A DNA stretch of 64,000 nt, from NCBI GenBank assembly GCA_026261815.1, contig JAMPIT010000379.1:20324501-20388500 (forward strand). Reading direction: 5' to 3'. Of the stretch, positions 47,201 to 60,330 are shown piece by piece; position 1 is the first letter of the stretch; each line of letters starts with the position of its first letter. Position numbers and translations under genes: made by a program. The notes under the pieces are model-generated. The model made no database searches and was not told where the DNA came from. It worked only from the letters and a program-made list of their open reading frames with translations. This stretch comes from Monarcha castaneiventris obscurior (taxonomy: Eukaryota; Chordata; Aves; Passeriformes; Monarchidae).

Positions 47201-50200
47201 GATTTGGTATTTTGTAATTGTTTCTAGTTTTGATTCTTATGGAATCTTGCAAATTCCACTCCTTCTAACAAATGGAGCATGGAGGATCTTTTCAAACAAA
47301 AAAATTGAAATATAATGTAGAGGAACACAGTGTATTTTGTGCAATAACACAAGACAATCTATTGGCAGAGTATGGGAAGTGCAAGGTGAAAATTTGACAA
47401 TTTACAGCTAGACTATCATGTGGTGATTCTGTCTTCTCATAAAATATGGGAAATGGCATTTTAACTTATGCTTCTACAGGGCTAAAGAATAGAAGTAATT
47501 TTTCTTGAAACTGCATTTTGTATGACTAGAAATAATTAGATAATTAGATTTGGGTGCTAAATGAAACAAGCACGTGTCTAGGCATGGGTTTGAAACAGTT
47601 CCCATATCCTGTGACACAAAACATGGAATGTGCTGGAGAATGTTGCTAAGGGTAGAAAGGAGAGAAGGGGCTGCAGTATTTGTCACCTTCCTACAGACTT
47701 ACTTATTCAAGTTTGACAAAACAAACTTGCAAATCCCACCAAGCTGTAAGTGGGATCTTCTGGGTTCTGACTTCTGGGTTGCCTGAAGTGGCAGTTAGTT
47801 TCTGCAGTATGACAGATGATGCTAGGTATAAAAAAACAGATATAAAGGAACTTCCCTAGAACAGAGGAGCAGAAAGAGTAAAATAAACTACAAAACCTGT
47901 CCAGGATGCCTTGAAAATAAGAATAAATCAGTTTTAACTTTTTAAACTGTAAAATAGTGTGAATGATTCTATGAAAATCAGTGAAAAAGTTAAGTGCAGT
48001 GTTCTGTGGGTGGTTGATGTAATTTTTTAAATGTAAATCTATGGTTTGGAAAGGGGAATGTTATAGTTTCATGATTGACCTCCTATCCTGGAAAAACCCT
48101 CAAGCATGAGCAATTCCTAGGCATATTATGATTTTGGCAGAATCAACTGTACCTTCTTTAAGACTGCTCCTTCTCTTCTGAATAACAAGAATACCCTTGC
48201 TGCCCTTCTGAACAAAGTTTGTTTCTCATTGTGCCATAAAAGCTACACACATTCTTACCTGATGTGCATTTTCTAAAGCTTGTGAAATTTATGGATTTTG
48301 CTCCTAGAATCACATTATGCCTAAGAATCCCATTTGTCTTTGTAAAAATTTTTGCTGAAGGTTTCTCTGGAATCTGGTTTGACTGCCTGATTTTGATGAT
48401 GTGGTGCTGCAGGAAGGCTGAAATGCCGTATTTGAGATGGACTAGTACCAAATAGAAAACCAAGTCTGCTTCAGAGTGGTGCAATCCTCTGAACAGCAAG
48501 TGGACAGTCTTCTGAAGCGTCCCTTGAAGGGTCACTCTTCCATAATGCTGAGAGAGTTGCTTCAGATGTCACCATGCAGGCACTAAAGCTCATAAATTAT
48601 CTAGATGTATGGCAAATCCAATTTCAAGTCTTGCCTCAAGACTGTACACTGCAGTCATGTAGATCCAACCAGTTGGAATTGCAATTACAGCTTCAATTCC
48701 AGTGCTACAATTATATTCTGAATAGCAGGAAACAAATTCCCTTTTCCCATGATACGATCTTTTTTTGTAATACTGATGTTGAGGACCTCATATTTCAGTT
48801 GAGGGTAATACAGATCGGATTGTATTTTGTGAAGTTCATATTTTATACAATGGTGTTTACAAGGTTTAATTTGAAAGATACCATTGATTTGACTGGAGAA
48901 AATGTTGCTTAAAATTTAGTATCACTTCTACTAAGGAGTTTTAAGGTATAGATGTGTAATAATCTTTTTGGTATTCTAGTTTATATTCTTACATCCGTTA
49001 CTAATTATTGTTCACAAAATGGTAGAGGACAAGCCACAATTATTTCACTGTTCCTCAATTACCCCATTTATAAAGTTAAGGTAATGATTTTCTGATTGAT
49101 AATGCTATGTCAGATTAGAATTTAAAAAAATAAATCTTGATACAACAGTTTATTCCAGGTACAAATTTGATCTTGACTAACTGAAAATACTCAGTTTATA
49201 AATGGAAGGAATAAAAGTGAAGGTAATGCCTAAATTAATTTTCACCCTTTCTCAGATAACTTTTTATAGAAAATAATAGGAAAAAACTTATGATTTACCA
49301 TCCCAGCTTGGATTAATATCATGATATTAATTTTCCTGTTTTATACAAATAGTTTGAAAAGGACTATCATTTTAAGTAATTTTCCAGTGTAAATGAAAGA
49401 AAAGGGTCATGGTTCATAGATACATATTAATTTGGCTAACAGAAAGCAATTTACTTTTCCTTAATTAAACTCAACCACTGCAGCCTTTGTTTTAAATTGA
49501 TAAAAGGATTACAAAATTATCTTTTCAGGTTTGTATAGCAGTTAATGTTTGAATAAAAATGCGTTTTGCCTGAACTCAAGTTTGATTAAAGAATTATGAA
49601 GAGAAATGCTCTTCAAAAAAATTAAAGTAATCTTTACGTTTCTTCATTAAATGATAGTGTTCCCTTTCAGTTCTAAATTCTAAGGTTTTTGTGATTACGG
49701 GAAAACTAAATTGAAATACACAGGTAGAGCCTGTCACTCAAATTAAACAGGTCCATTAATTAAATATATAGCTATTTTTTGTGACTGAGATTTTAAAAAA
49801 TCTCTATTCTAAGAGCCAGACAGTCTGACTCAATTCCGAAGGTATATCTCACCAATTTCAGGGGAAAAAGTATTTATAAAGGTACAACTGTCTGTTTGAA
49901 GATCCCCCTCTCTATCCATTGACTACTGAATGAGGTGAGAAAGCTATAATGAGAATGATATGAGTATGCTACAATGAGCTGAAACCTTTTTCTGGCCCTA
50001 CATCTGGGATGTGTCTTTGAGTACAGTGTTATTACACTCAGTGACTTTGAAAATAAGCCCCTCTTATATATCCCAAACAAAATATTGAATTTATCACACA
50101 CACAATGCATAAGTTCAAGGCTGAGCCAGCAAAAAGAAGACTTGGAAGGACCAGGTAATTCCTATCTTAACCTTTGGAAGGAAGTGGTTAAAGAAATAGC

Positions 50201-50574
50201 ATTTCCAGTAGCCAGATTCTTCAAAATGAAATCCAGGATAATACATAGTAAGAATAAGAAAAAGAATTCTCTAACTTGGCAAAATGAGAGTGATTGTTTT
50301 TACTACTTACCTATTAGTCTTACCTTAAGTAGAAGGCAAAAAAAGGAAGATATGCGAATAGAAAGAAAATGAATTAAAAAACGTGATTTCCTTAATAAAA
50401 TGACTTTTTTTTTTTTTTTTTTTTGCAAAACAACAAGAGTAGCTTTAATTCCTCTCTTTTTAAAAGGTTTGATACGTTATCGCTAGTGAATATTTTACCT
50501 ACATTGTCAAAGCAAGGAAGTTAGTAAAAGCTGTGGAAAATTACATGGAAGTGAAAAAAAGGATAAAACTAGAA
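47201..50574. other. Unassigned sequence with paired long frames
   Basis: Unique AT-rich DNA. At 48,158-48,535 a 125-codon minus frame and at 48,574-48,912 a 112-codon plus frame lie side by side without domains. A 20-base T run lies at 50,405-50,424. No repeat recognised. Confidence 0.45.
50405..50424 (+). repeat. Poly(T) tract
   Basis: Twenty T in a row; no retrocopy recognised on either side. Confidence 0.9.
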
Positions 50575-50750
50575 TGAATTGTGCTGCAATGGTGTCAAGG
50601 GGTTGTGGGAGCCAGTGGCTTCCTGGACTCAGGAGCCAGGAGCAGTAGGGCTCCCCCTCAGTGGCCTGAAATGGCCAAATTCCTTGGCTGTGGGCAGGGT
50701 AGTGGAGTTCTGGAGAGGCTGGGCAGATGCAATCAGATTTGGCAGGCTTT
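50575..50750. other. GC-richer block of unknown nature
   Basis: A stretch with G-rich text (GGGGTTGTGGGAGCCAGTGG, GGAGCCAGGAGCAGTAGGGC, GGAGAGGCTGGGCAGATGC) inside AT-rich DNA. An 86-codon minus frame (50,507-50,767) covers it. It has few CpGs, unlike the block at 39.2 kb. It may be a piece of an LTR or other repeat that I do not recognise. Confidence 0.4.
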
Positions 50751-53700
50751 GATAAACTGAAAATCATTGACTGGTGAATATTAGAATATTTTCAAGGCAA
50801 ACCTTGAGTATAAATCTCAAGGACCTTTACTGGCTTTGTCTTTCAAAATGCTGACTACAATTGCAGTTTTTAAACACATCATGGTTATAAAGAGAAAAGA
50901 CGTGTTACCTGGTTTTGGCATAGATTTTAATATGAAGGAGTATATGTAGGCAGAAACCAAAAGATTTTAAGTTGGTAGATTCTGGAGCAGTCTCTAAATA
51001 CTGCTCCAGTAGAAGTACCAAAAGAAGAAATCCAGATGTCAGGATGCACTAACTGAACTTCTGAACTGATCCAGTGAGGTTAGAAACCACATTTGCAACC
51101 TGGGAAGGGTGAAACAAATGTTGAAGAAGTCTGTTTGTTGTGTTCTGAATATGTTAAAAACCTTAATTTAGAAAATGTTAGTAAACAGAGGGACATTAAA
51201 CAAAAGCTTTTAAATTTCATGGTTCTATCACCGAACTCTGTGAGAGAAGTTAGAGAGGCATTTATAGGATTAGGAGATTGACTCATAAACCTGACCTTAG
51301 ACGTCCTGTTTCTTTTGAACCAAGTGAAAACTAGAATGTTTCTGGTGCTGGAGTGACAATATCGTTGTAAGATTTGGAATACCTATGACAGGTAGTTGGA
51401 AATATCAGAGAGAAGGATATGTTTGAATGGTGCAAGGAAATTCAGAGCTGCACTTGGGATGTATCTATCTCTTTCTCATCAGTAGCATGGCAGAAAATAT
51501 CTCTGGGAAGTAGGAAGAGACCCTTTAAGCCCTTCTCAACCTGAGAGTTTGAACTGACAGTTTTTCAATGCCATCAGATGTTTTGCCACCTGTTCATAAT
51601 TTCTGTGTTCTACAATTAAACTAGATTTGATACGAGTGAGTTAATTTGCATCTTCTTAGGAAATTAAGCTCTTTTGCTGTAATTTCTTGTGTGTCTTTTT
51701 TATCTCAAGGTCTATAGGTAATATTTAGGCTTCTCAATAACTGGGATAGTAACTATAACAACAACACTATTGGTCATACATAATGCATTTCTCAAATCAT
51801 CTGAGAAGGTCTCTTTAGAAAGAGACTCCTGATTACATCTCAAATAAGATGTACTACCTGAAGAATTTGCTGGCTGGCTGTTGGGGCAGTTGAGACTTCA
51901 CCGCAAGTTTTCTGGTTTACCTAGAATCCATACTCCATTCAATGATTTAGTCTTTAATCCTTTTACTTAAAGATCTTAACGAGAATGAGAAAAAGCATGG
52001 GTCTCTATTAAATGAAAATCCATCTGTAAAAACAAAGGCCCACCTGTACTATTTCATGTTGGTGATTGTTTATTTTTACAAACTGCCCATGGAATTAGCT
52101 AATCAACAGTGATATGATTTGCAGTTTTGGTTTAAGATTGCACTTTTATGGGTGTGGCAGTCACTGATTTCATCTGGTGAATATTTTAGGAATAAAAATA
52201 TAAACCCATTTCTAGAGCATATTGCACAGCACATATAGACTGTCCTTCATTTAATGATAAAAGCAAAAAAAGATATAACTTTGATTTCAGCTAAACGAAA
52301 GATATTTATTTTTCCTTCTGCTTGAGAAAATCTTTGAAGCCTTTTCTAAAAGTCATATGCTTATTCACATTACGGCTGTTGCCATTCATTAGGGAAAAAA
52401 CTCCACCAAAATCCCTAAAATCCACATTTATTTTCCTGCTCTTCTGCATGTGCTATTCTTGTTCCTACATGTTGCAATATTTCACTGGTGACTTTTACTG
52501 TCAGCTAGGAAAATAATCTGTATGCTACTCACTTACACGTCTTTCCTTAGGAAATGTATGTATCTTATCTCTTTAAAGGCCAGAGTAAAGTTCTGAAATA
52601 GCTGATAGTCTCGTTACAGTAACCTACTCTTAAGAACTAGCTGTGATATGTAAGATTAGAAATATTACCATTACATCTTTAATAAATTTTTTTCTATTTA
52701 TATAGGTCAGCTTTATACTCTATCCTTCTCTACTACCTACAATAGTTGGAAACCATTTTACTATGTTCTTCTATGGGTAAGCTGGATTTACACAAGAAAA
52801 GTCTTTTGATTCTCCTCTTACTGTAATAATTTTAAAAATTATTTCTCTTTCTTTGGTAGTAAGGTAAGTGACTTAATAAGGATTCAGAAGAAAGATAGTC
52901 TCAGATAGAAAAAATTGTATCTTAACGTTGTTCCAAGATTTTATTTATACACTATGACTAACTCGGTCCACATAATTTTTAATGTTATTAAGAGAAATCC
53001 ATATAAAAATTTGAAGGCGAAAGCCCAGTGAAGTGAGTGGTAAAATCCTTGAAAAACACCACAAGTTAAATAGAGTTCAAAAACAGGTGGGAAAGAAAAA
53101 AGATTAGAAAAAAAAGAGTCGTTTTACATTTTCATTATTGAAAAAACCTCTACAATTTTAAAAGTACCTGCAGGCTTGTTGTATATGTAGTAAAGCCATA
53201 ATCATGCTTTAAACTTAAGACAACTAGTTAAATACAGTCTCTCAAAAGTAATAATAAATTTCAATGAATAAATTTTTTTACTTTTCTCTGAGTTTTACCC
53301 ATGCAGAAAAATATCTTGAGGTTTGTTTCAACCAGTGAGATTAAAATTCATGGCAAAGATTTTAGAGTTGTATCAGCACTTCTGAGTAGTTCTTGCATGA
53401 AAAATCTGCAAATCATGAATGGATGGACATCACCATTAATAACCCAGAAGATGAAAGAACATGGTCGTTAATAGCAGTTACAGGAGATGCTGAAGCAAGA
53501 AAGTGGTGAGTACCAATTACAAGAGAGAGTATGTTACAGTTAGTTCTGAAATTAGAAATGTAGGGAGGGAATCAGGGGAGAATGATAAACATGACTGGTT
53601 GAAGAGGGAGTTAACTGGAGAAAATTGAACAGAAAATAGAAATATGTTTTAGACACAGTATAAAATCTTTAAATAGTGTAAATTGTCACACTTACACTGA

Positions 53701-54639
53701 TGTTGATTTACCATATTAACTCACGGTGCTTTAGTGCCTACTAAAGTATGTATTAACTGATGCAGTTTCTGCTGTTGGCAGTTGTTGACAATGATTATGA
53801 TACACCATGCACTCATATGCTGAACTTATAAAAGCAAAAAAAGTTATTAAATAAAAAGAAAATTTTCAACAAGAGTTACCTTTGCTGTAATTAAAACAAG
53901 CTTTCAACATGTTACTGGGAAAAAAGCAACGGTGAGCATCGCAGAGTTTGTTCAGGAAAAAATCAATTTATTATACAGCCAAAGAGAGAGGTAGGGGTTT
54001 TTGACTTGACATGAAAAAAACTTACCGGATCACATACTTTCTGCACAGGTTGTTTTTTTCTTATACTAAAACTTGTTAATATCTATCTACTACTCACACT
54101 AGCATTAAGGATAGGAATATTAAATTCTTGAGGTGATTTAAAGTGTGTCTGTACTGCATATTCCTGTTTCTTTGGAAAAAAATAACTCAAGTAGCCAGTT
54201 TGATGGTGTTGTATATATTTATTTTGAGCACTACTCTTCTATTTCTGATTAATTTTCGCAAAAATACACCCACAAGAATTGCCAGAGGCAATTTTTCCCC
54301 ATATTTTCTTCAAGAACAAAAGGCAATGTTTGTTTAGATCCTTTCCTACAGTTAATTAGAACACAGAGATAAAAACACTATGTCTGTTTAAGCTAAAATT
54401 CTGTCTCAGAGAGTATTGATAAGAGATGATTTAAGGGAACCCGTGGATCTGCTGTCTCTTTGTGGTTCCTTCTGTTTCATCTCCTCCAGCTATCACAATT
54501 GTTACATTATGGATAGTGGACACATTCCTTCCCAGTCTTTTCATTTTTTCTTATGGATCATTTCTCATTCATTTCTCTATTTTGGTTTTGAAACTGCTGA
54601 GACTCTCTGGACTGTCAGATTATACTATGTACTGTGGCA
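50751..54639. other. Unassigned AT-rich sequence
   Basis: About 3.9 kb without recognised gene or interspersed repeat. Frames are 60-68 codons. Nothing seen. Confidence 0.5.
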
Positions 54640-57060
54640 ATAAGGTGGAGCCTCCCCCACCTCAAACGTGAAACCTATGTTATTTTCTTGGTTTTAAATT
54701 GATCTGAATGTAGTTTCCTTTATTTTCCCTCATTTTAGTACTTTTAAAGGATGTCAGAAGCAGGGATCCATACTGAGGAATGAAAAGGCTGCATTCCCAT
54801 TTGGAGATTTGAGTGGAGAACTGAACATCTACCCCACAGACACAAACACGTGCACAGAGGATACTGGTATGGCCACAGACTTTCACAGACAAGGTGCCAC
54901 CTCCAGCAGCACCTACATCTAGAACCAGCATCAACCACAAGCACACACAGCCAAATCCCTGTCCTCCATGCTGGGAGAGATAGAAGGGCACTAGGGCACA
55001 TAAGACTCCTGAGATTGCCAAGTACACAAACATTCTTGGATCCCCCCAGTGCCAGCACAGTGACTCTGTCTGCCCTGTACCCCTGCAGGTCAGGCCCCCT
55101 CACCTGCCTGTGGGTCTCCTGCTCACCAACTGGTCCAGCTCAGTGCTCACTAGAAAACAGTGCACACTCATCTCACAGGCATCCTGCGCTCACAGGTTGC
55201 CTCAAATACCCTCCACCTACTTGATACTCCTGCCTGACCCAGGATCTTCTCCTTGCTGCCTAATCCAGCTTAAGGTTTGCTAGCAAAGGACACATGCACA
55301 CCCCCTAACTTAAGGTAGATACAGAAACTTGTCCCCCATAGTAGCCTACAATCACACAGATTGTGATCCATGGTCCCACTCCAGGCACCAACACTGAGCT
55401 TCTCACATCCTTCGTGCCACTCCCTCCTGGTAGCTGTTTTTGGGGCACAAATGGCTCCAGCCCTAGTGCCTGGGGCCAAGCACCCCCCCACCCACCCCCA
55501 CCTGCTCCAGTAGCTGGCAGTGGTGTGAGACCTCTGGTCTTACTGAAATAGCTGGCAGCTAGTCCACTCCAGCAGTAGGTGGTACTTGGTCGTTGCAGTG
55601 CATGTACACATGGGATAGAGTGAGATTACTCAGACAGATAGTTTAGAAAGGATTTAATAAGAACACAGGACAGAATATGGTTGTCCAGGGCAGGGTTCAG
55701 TCAGGTGACCATACTCACCAGCCACATTTTACATACAACTGTTCTCTTTTTTACTCTGTTTTTTCTATTCTCCACTTTGTTACTCCCAGTTTCCTTCCCA
55801 TGCATGTTCCCTCATCAGCTTGCCCCTCCGACAATACTCAGGTTTGCATCCTTATCAGTTGCAAAGCCCTGGTTTGCCCACATTTCCTTCATTACCCACC
55901 AAAAGTAGCGTGGCTGGTAAGGTTTTTTACTTGTCTTTGTCTCCATTAGTTTTGTATGTCAAGTCTCAAGTCTGTGTTTCTGTCTATTTTGTCCTTTTTT
56001 CTTAATATCCCATCTGACAAGGTCCATGATCAGATAATTTCATGGAAAAAAACATTTTAACATTTCACCTACCCTTATCAACTAGTGTGACTGACCAGGT
56101 TTGATTCTTACTGCTGCCTCCATTGTAGTTTGTCAGCCAGGTTTGTGTCTTTTTACGTTCTTGTTTATGTCTTCCTCCTCTTCTTGTTATTCCCTTTTGC
56201 TTTTAACAGGCCTTTGATCAGATACCCTTGAAAGGGCAGATACTATCTCCTTCCCCATACCCTTACAAGTATGACAAAATTTGGAGAACCTCTATTTCTT
56301 GCTCCATTTAATGATTATCTTCCTGATTTTGTAAACCATGAGCTCATGCCCTCCTTTCATTCTCCTCTCAAATTTCCAAGGATCCTTTTGATCTCTGCTT
56401 GGAAAGCAGCTGCCCCAGCCCTTTCCTCCTTTTTTTTTTTTCCTCCCTCTTTTCTCACTGACTTTATTATAAACTTGATAAATTAGGAGTGTAAAATCAG
56501 AACCTACATCATTTTTGGTCAATCTTTTTCTCTTTTCACATTCTGTCAGGGATGGGTGGAGAACAAGACTTGCCACACTACTATGTTTGTCCATAGAGCT
56601 TGAAAAGAGTTTCATGCCTGTGTTCTCTTATAGAATCAGGAAGTACAGCTTAATACAAAGCAATGCTGTTTTATTGTAGCTTAGACAAATCAGGTCTTGC
56701 AACCTCCTTCTTCTAGCTGCCTTCCCAAATTTCTTCTTCCCTTTTTGTCTTTTCTACGTCTAGTGCTGCTTCTTCCTCAGTCCTCAGCACTGCTCTTTCC
56801 TGGCACTACCTGCAGAGCTCTAAAACCTATACCACTGCCTCATTTTACCTGTGTTCTTACACTCTTTGTCCCCTCGATAGCCCAAGCTAAATGCCCCAGC
56901 AAAGTTTGCTGGATGAACCCCAAACCTCTCATTGTCTCTTCTTTTAACACTGGGCACCTAATTTTTTCTCAGGACAGGATGTACTCAATGAAAGCCCAAA
57001 GCCCACACAATATATTAACTATAGATGGAAAACCTCTTAATTTGCTCTAGTGTTCTTGAA
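54640..57060 (-). mobile_element. Pyrimidine-rich domain, possible unclassified retroelement
   Basis: The plus strand is strikingly C- and T-rich for about 2.4 kb and holds many overlapping frames of 60-124 codons. Read on the minus strand, ATTAAA (near 55,651) and AATAAA (56,669-56,674, in ACAATAAAACAGC) sit in contexts resembling LTR R/U5 regions, the first about 160 bp from a G-run tract. I could not find clean TG...CA ends, a target-site duplication, or any gag, pol or env motif. Short resemblances inside the domain (TGATCAGATA at about 56,027 and 56,217) suggest internal repetition. An old noncoding retroelement is the favoured but weak reading. Confidence 0.3.
55483..55499 (-). other. 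G-quadruplex-capable tract
   Basis: The plus strand reads C7-A-C3-A-C5, so the minus strand has G5-T-G3-T-G7. The seven-base run can supply two G-triplets, giving four triplets with single-base loops, the most stable class of predicted quadruplex. The plus strand could form an i-motif. Confidence 0.7.
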
Positions 57061-60000
57061 AATGCTAGTATGAAACACAGGCTGTCGGATATTCTTCTCA
57101 GTAATCTAACCTTAGTAAATCACTGATAAGAAAATATTTCACTGAAAAAAACCCCATTTATAACAACTGGAAGAATTGAGATTTAGCAGGGACAACAAAG
57201 ACAGAAGGACTTAATTTGAAGTGGATTTTGGTAGAATAAAGAATGGAGAAGTATTTCTATTTTCTTCTGTTATAAGTGGATGATTTATTGGGCAGATTTT
57301 TGTAAGACTGAATGCATACAAAACATAAAGGCTGCCAGTAGAGCAAGCAGACCTTTAAGCTGAAATATGTCAGTTGTGCTTCTTTAAAGAAACAGATGAA
57401 TGAACTAAAATATGCCATGTCCCAGCTCTCAAGAGAAGCTAAAACAAACAGGTTGTTTTCTCACTCCTGTAAACAAATCTGTTCAGCTGATACTTGAATT
57501 TATGAAAATCTATATGCTAAGAGTGGCTGGGATTTGGTCACAGAAGGTGGACAGGAAAATATAGCAGAGAACAATAGCTACATGCTACCTAAATATAAGA
57601 TAAAAACCTTAACATATATGAAAAAACCCCAGAAAGTATGGAAATTTATAAAACTTATCAGAGAAACAAGAATGATCTGCCTATGAAATGATCTTCTTAG
57701 AAGAGAAAGACTTACATTCATTACTTCTAGAAATTCAACCAGTTTTGGAATTGTGAGTGAAGGATATTGAAGAGAAAGACATGACTGTAGAACTGATTGA
57801 TGTATAACAGGTTCCTTGCTGCTATAAATATTTTGGAAAAGACTTAACAATCCATACTTCTAGATGTAAATGTTTTCTGAAATAAAATATTTTTTAAGAT
57901 TGTAAAGCTAATAGTAACCAGTAACCAAAGAGCAACTCAAGAGCAGCCTTGCTGGGTAAGGCGTCTTTAGCAGACCTGTCATTGAGAAGTTGCCTCCATG
58001 TCTTTCAGAAAAACTGGTAGGATTTTTCTAAGACATATACAAAATGTCAACTTGAAAAACTCCTTTCTGAAGACCAGAAACATGGATAAGAATGCGCCTA
58101 TGTAGGTTATATTGAATATGACATTTTTCAAAGCATGATCTCAAGCTACGAGATCAAATGGGAGACCGAAGAAAGATGGTTCGTAAGGTTGTTATGGAGA
58201 AAGCAGCACTCAATTGGGTCAGCAGGAACGGAAAGAATGTTTCTATTCTGCAAGACGGAAAAAATACACTGTGACTGTAACACAAGCTCTTTATTAAAGG
58301 CATCTCTAAATAACTAAAAGAAAAATCCATCAAAGTAGGATGGACTGTGTCACTATATGAACCCCTTAGTTTTGTACAACATATTATTCTTCAAGTTGGT
58401 GTTTGTTTTTTTAGCATTTTCAAAATACTTTGGCTACAGTTCACAAAACCCCAATGAGTTACTGGTTTGAACTAGATTTTCCTTCTTTTTTTTCGAGGTT
58501 AGAACCTGTTACACCTTCCATGGACAGACAAGAGATTGATCTTAAAGACAATTTTACCTGCATAGTGATAGTATGATTATTAATCTGCAGTTATTTTTTA
58601 AATAGTTAAGCAGCTTTGGCTTTGTTAGCTTCCAATTCCACGAACTAAAGAATAATCTAAGGGAAGTGTAAAATTTTGAAATAGTTTATTGATTTTAAAA
58701 TTACGAATATCTATTTTGAAATATAAAAATGCTCATAAAGTAAGCATTTGAAAATCATTCTGGAAGCAATAAGAATTTTACTGTTGTTACCAGTTCTTCT
58801 ATTAGGGATTACAAAGTAAAAGTAAACTAATTTTTTAACTTGGATGTAAAGATTTCAACACAGTTGGACAGCACTACAAAGTGTGTAATATTTTTCTTCT
58901 CATTAAAAAACAATTGCTTTGAAATATGCTCATTCTTTTGAAATAAAAAAAAATGCTGGTGACTTTCAAGATGCTTTTGCAAAGTTCACAAAATAGAAGA
59001 AAAACATAATGTGATATAGCAATTGATGGAGCTAACAGCTGCTATGTTAACTGTATGCTTAATATGTTGTTAAAATTGCAACCTAAAAACTGTAAACCCT
59101 AAGGAACCAGAATGTCATTAGAAAAAAATCCTGCATCTTACATGATTTAGAGAGTGTAATCAATGAATATGTCATTATGATTAAAACATGACAGTATGGT
59201 TCATAAAGTGCAGCACTTTATGGAGCAATTGATAATTTATTACAAAGGTATCTTCCCTGGAATTATATGACAATTAGTAGGAGTTAAGATTAACAGGGTA
59301 ACCATATCTCAGTGTTAAAAATTTGAAGCAATTATTGTAAATTTGAACAAAATATGCATAACACAGAAATTTTAAAGGCTCATAACTTGGTCAGATTTGC
59401 TTGAGTTGATGAATACAGAAATAATTAAACCCATGATTGAAAGTATGGAGGAATTATATTTTCTTATAAGAGAAAAACTACTAAGCAAAAATATTTTTTT
59501 AAATCCAGCACTCCACACCCCAAGAATAAGAAGATTCCATCTACTCATCTGGAAAAGAAGGAATTTGTTTCTCGAAATACATTCTTCAGAGCATCTACTA
59601 AGTCTACCACTGACCAATAAGACCACCTGAGAACATAATTGTGTTTTTAGCAAGAATATCTTTTTATCACCCAGTTAAGATTTCCTTGCATTTCACCTTA
59701 ACTTGTAAGTTAATTTAAGATTGTGTGCTATCGTCTCCATTATCTGTAATGTTCAAGTGATATTTTTAAAAATTGCTTCATTTTAATACACTTTTACACA
59801 CAAAACCAGAATTAATGGAAATCGAAATTCACAAAAATCAACATGGAGCTAATTTGACTAAATTTGTGAGAGGCATATCAATAAATGATCAAAGGAGAAA
59901 AGGATGCAATAAGTAAATTTTCACAGCCTCTGATATAGATCAATTTATCCATAATTTTGCAGCCACATAATTGAAAGAAGAGTAAATTATTGCAATCAAG

Positions 60001-60267
60001 ATGATGAATACTTTTTTCTGATCACTAATTATGTGTAGTTGAACAAGAGCAGGAATTGATGCAGAATAACTCAGAGGAAATTGTGTCTGATTACAAGTTA
60101 TTTATTTAGTTGGATATGTTTCAGTATAAAAATATTTTTTTCCTGTTGAGGATTTTTAAATGTTACTATAAACTCTGGAGGTTCACAGGCACATGGTGAA
60201 AAGAATCAGACATAAATTAGTCCACCAGAAATTCTGTTCAGATATATAGATATTAGATATTTATAAG
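57061..60267. other. Unassigned AT-rich sequence
   Basis: No gene or interspersed repeat recognised. Overlapping frames at 59,372-59,653 (93 codons minus, 77 codons plus) have no signature. Confidence 0.5.
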
Positions 60268-60330
60268 GGCACCCACAACTTCTCTGGGCAAACTGTTCCA
60301 GTCTCCTTGACCCTAACAGAAGACCGGAAG
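60268..60330 (-). mobile_element. Tiny CR1 LINE internal relic
   Basis: The antisense phrase GGGCACCCACAACTTCTCTG, then GGCAAACTGTTCCAGTCTCC and TTGACCCTAACAG, matches the part of the CR1 3' region that reads CCCACAACTTCTCTGGGCAACC in the better copies. Flanking CR1 sequence is missing on both sides, so it is a deletion remnant. Confidence 0.75.

Noticed and set aside
51505..51550. GGAAGAGACCCTTTAAGCCC as a CR1 tail
   Set aside because: Only about 20 bases resemble CR1, and the neighbouring sequence does not continue the match.
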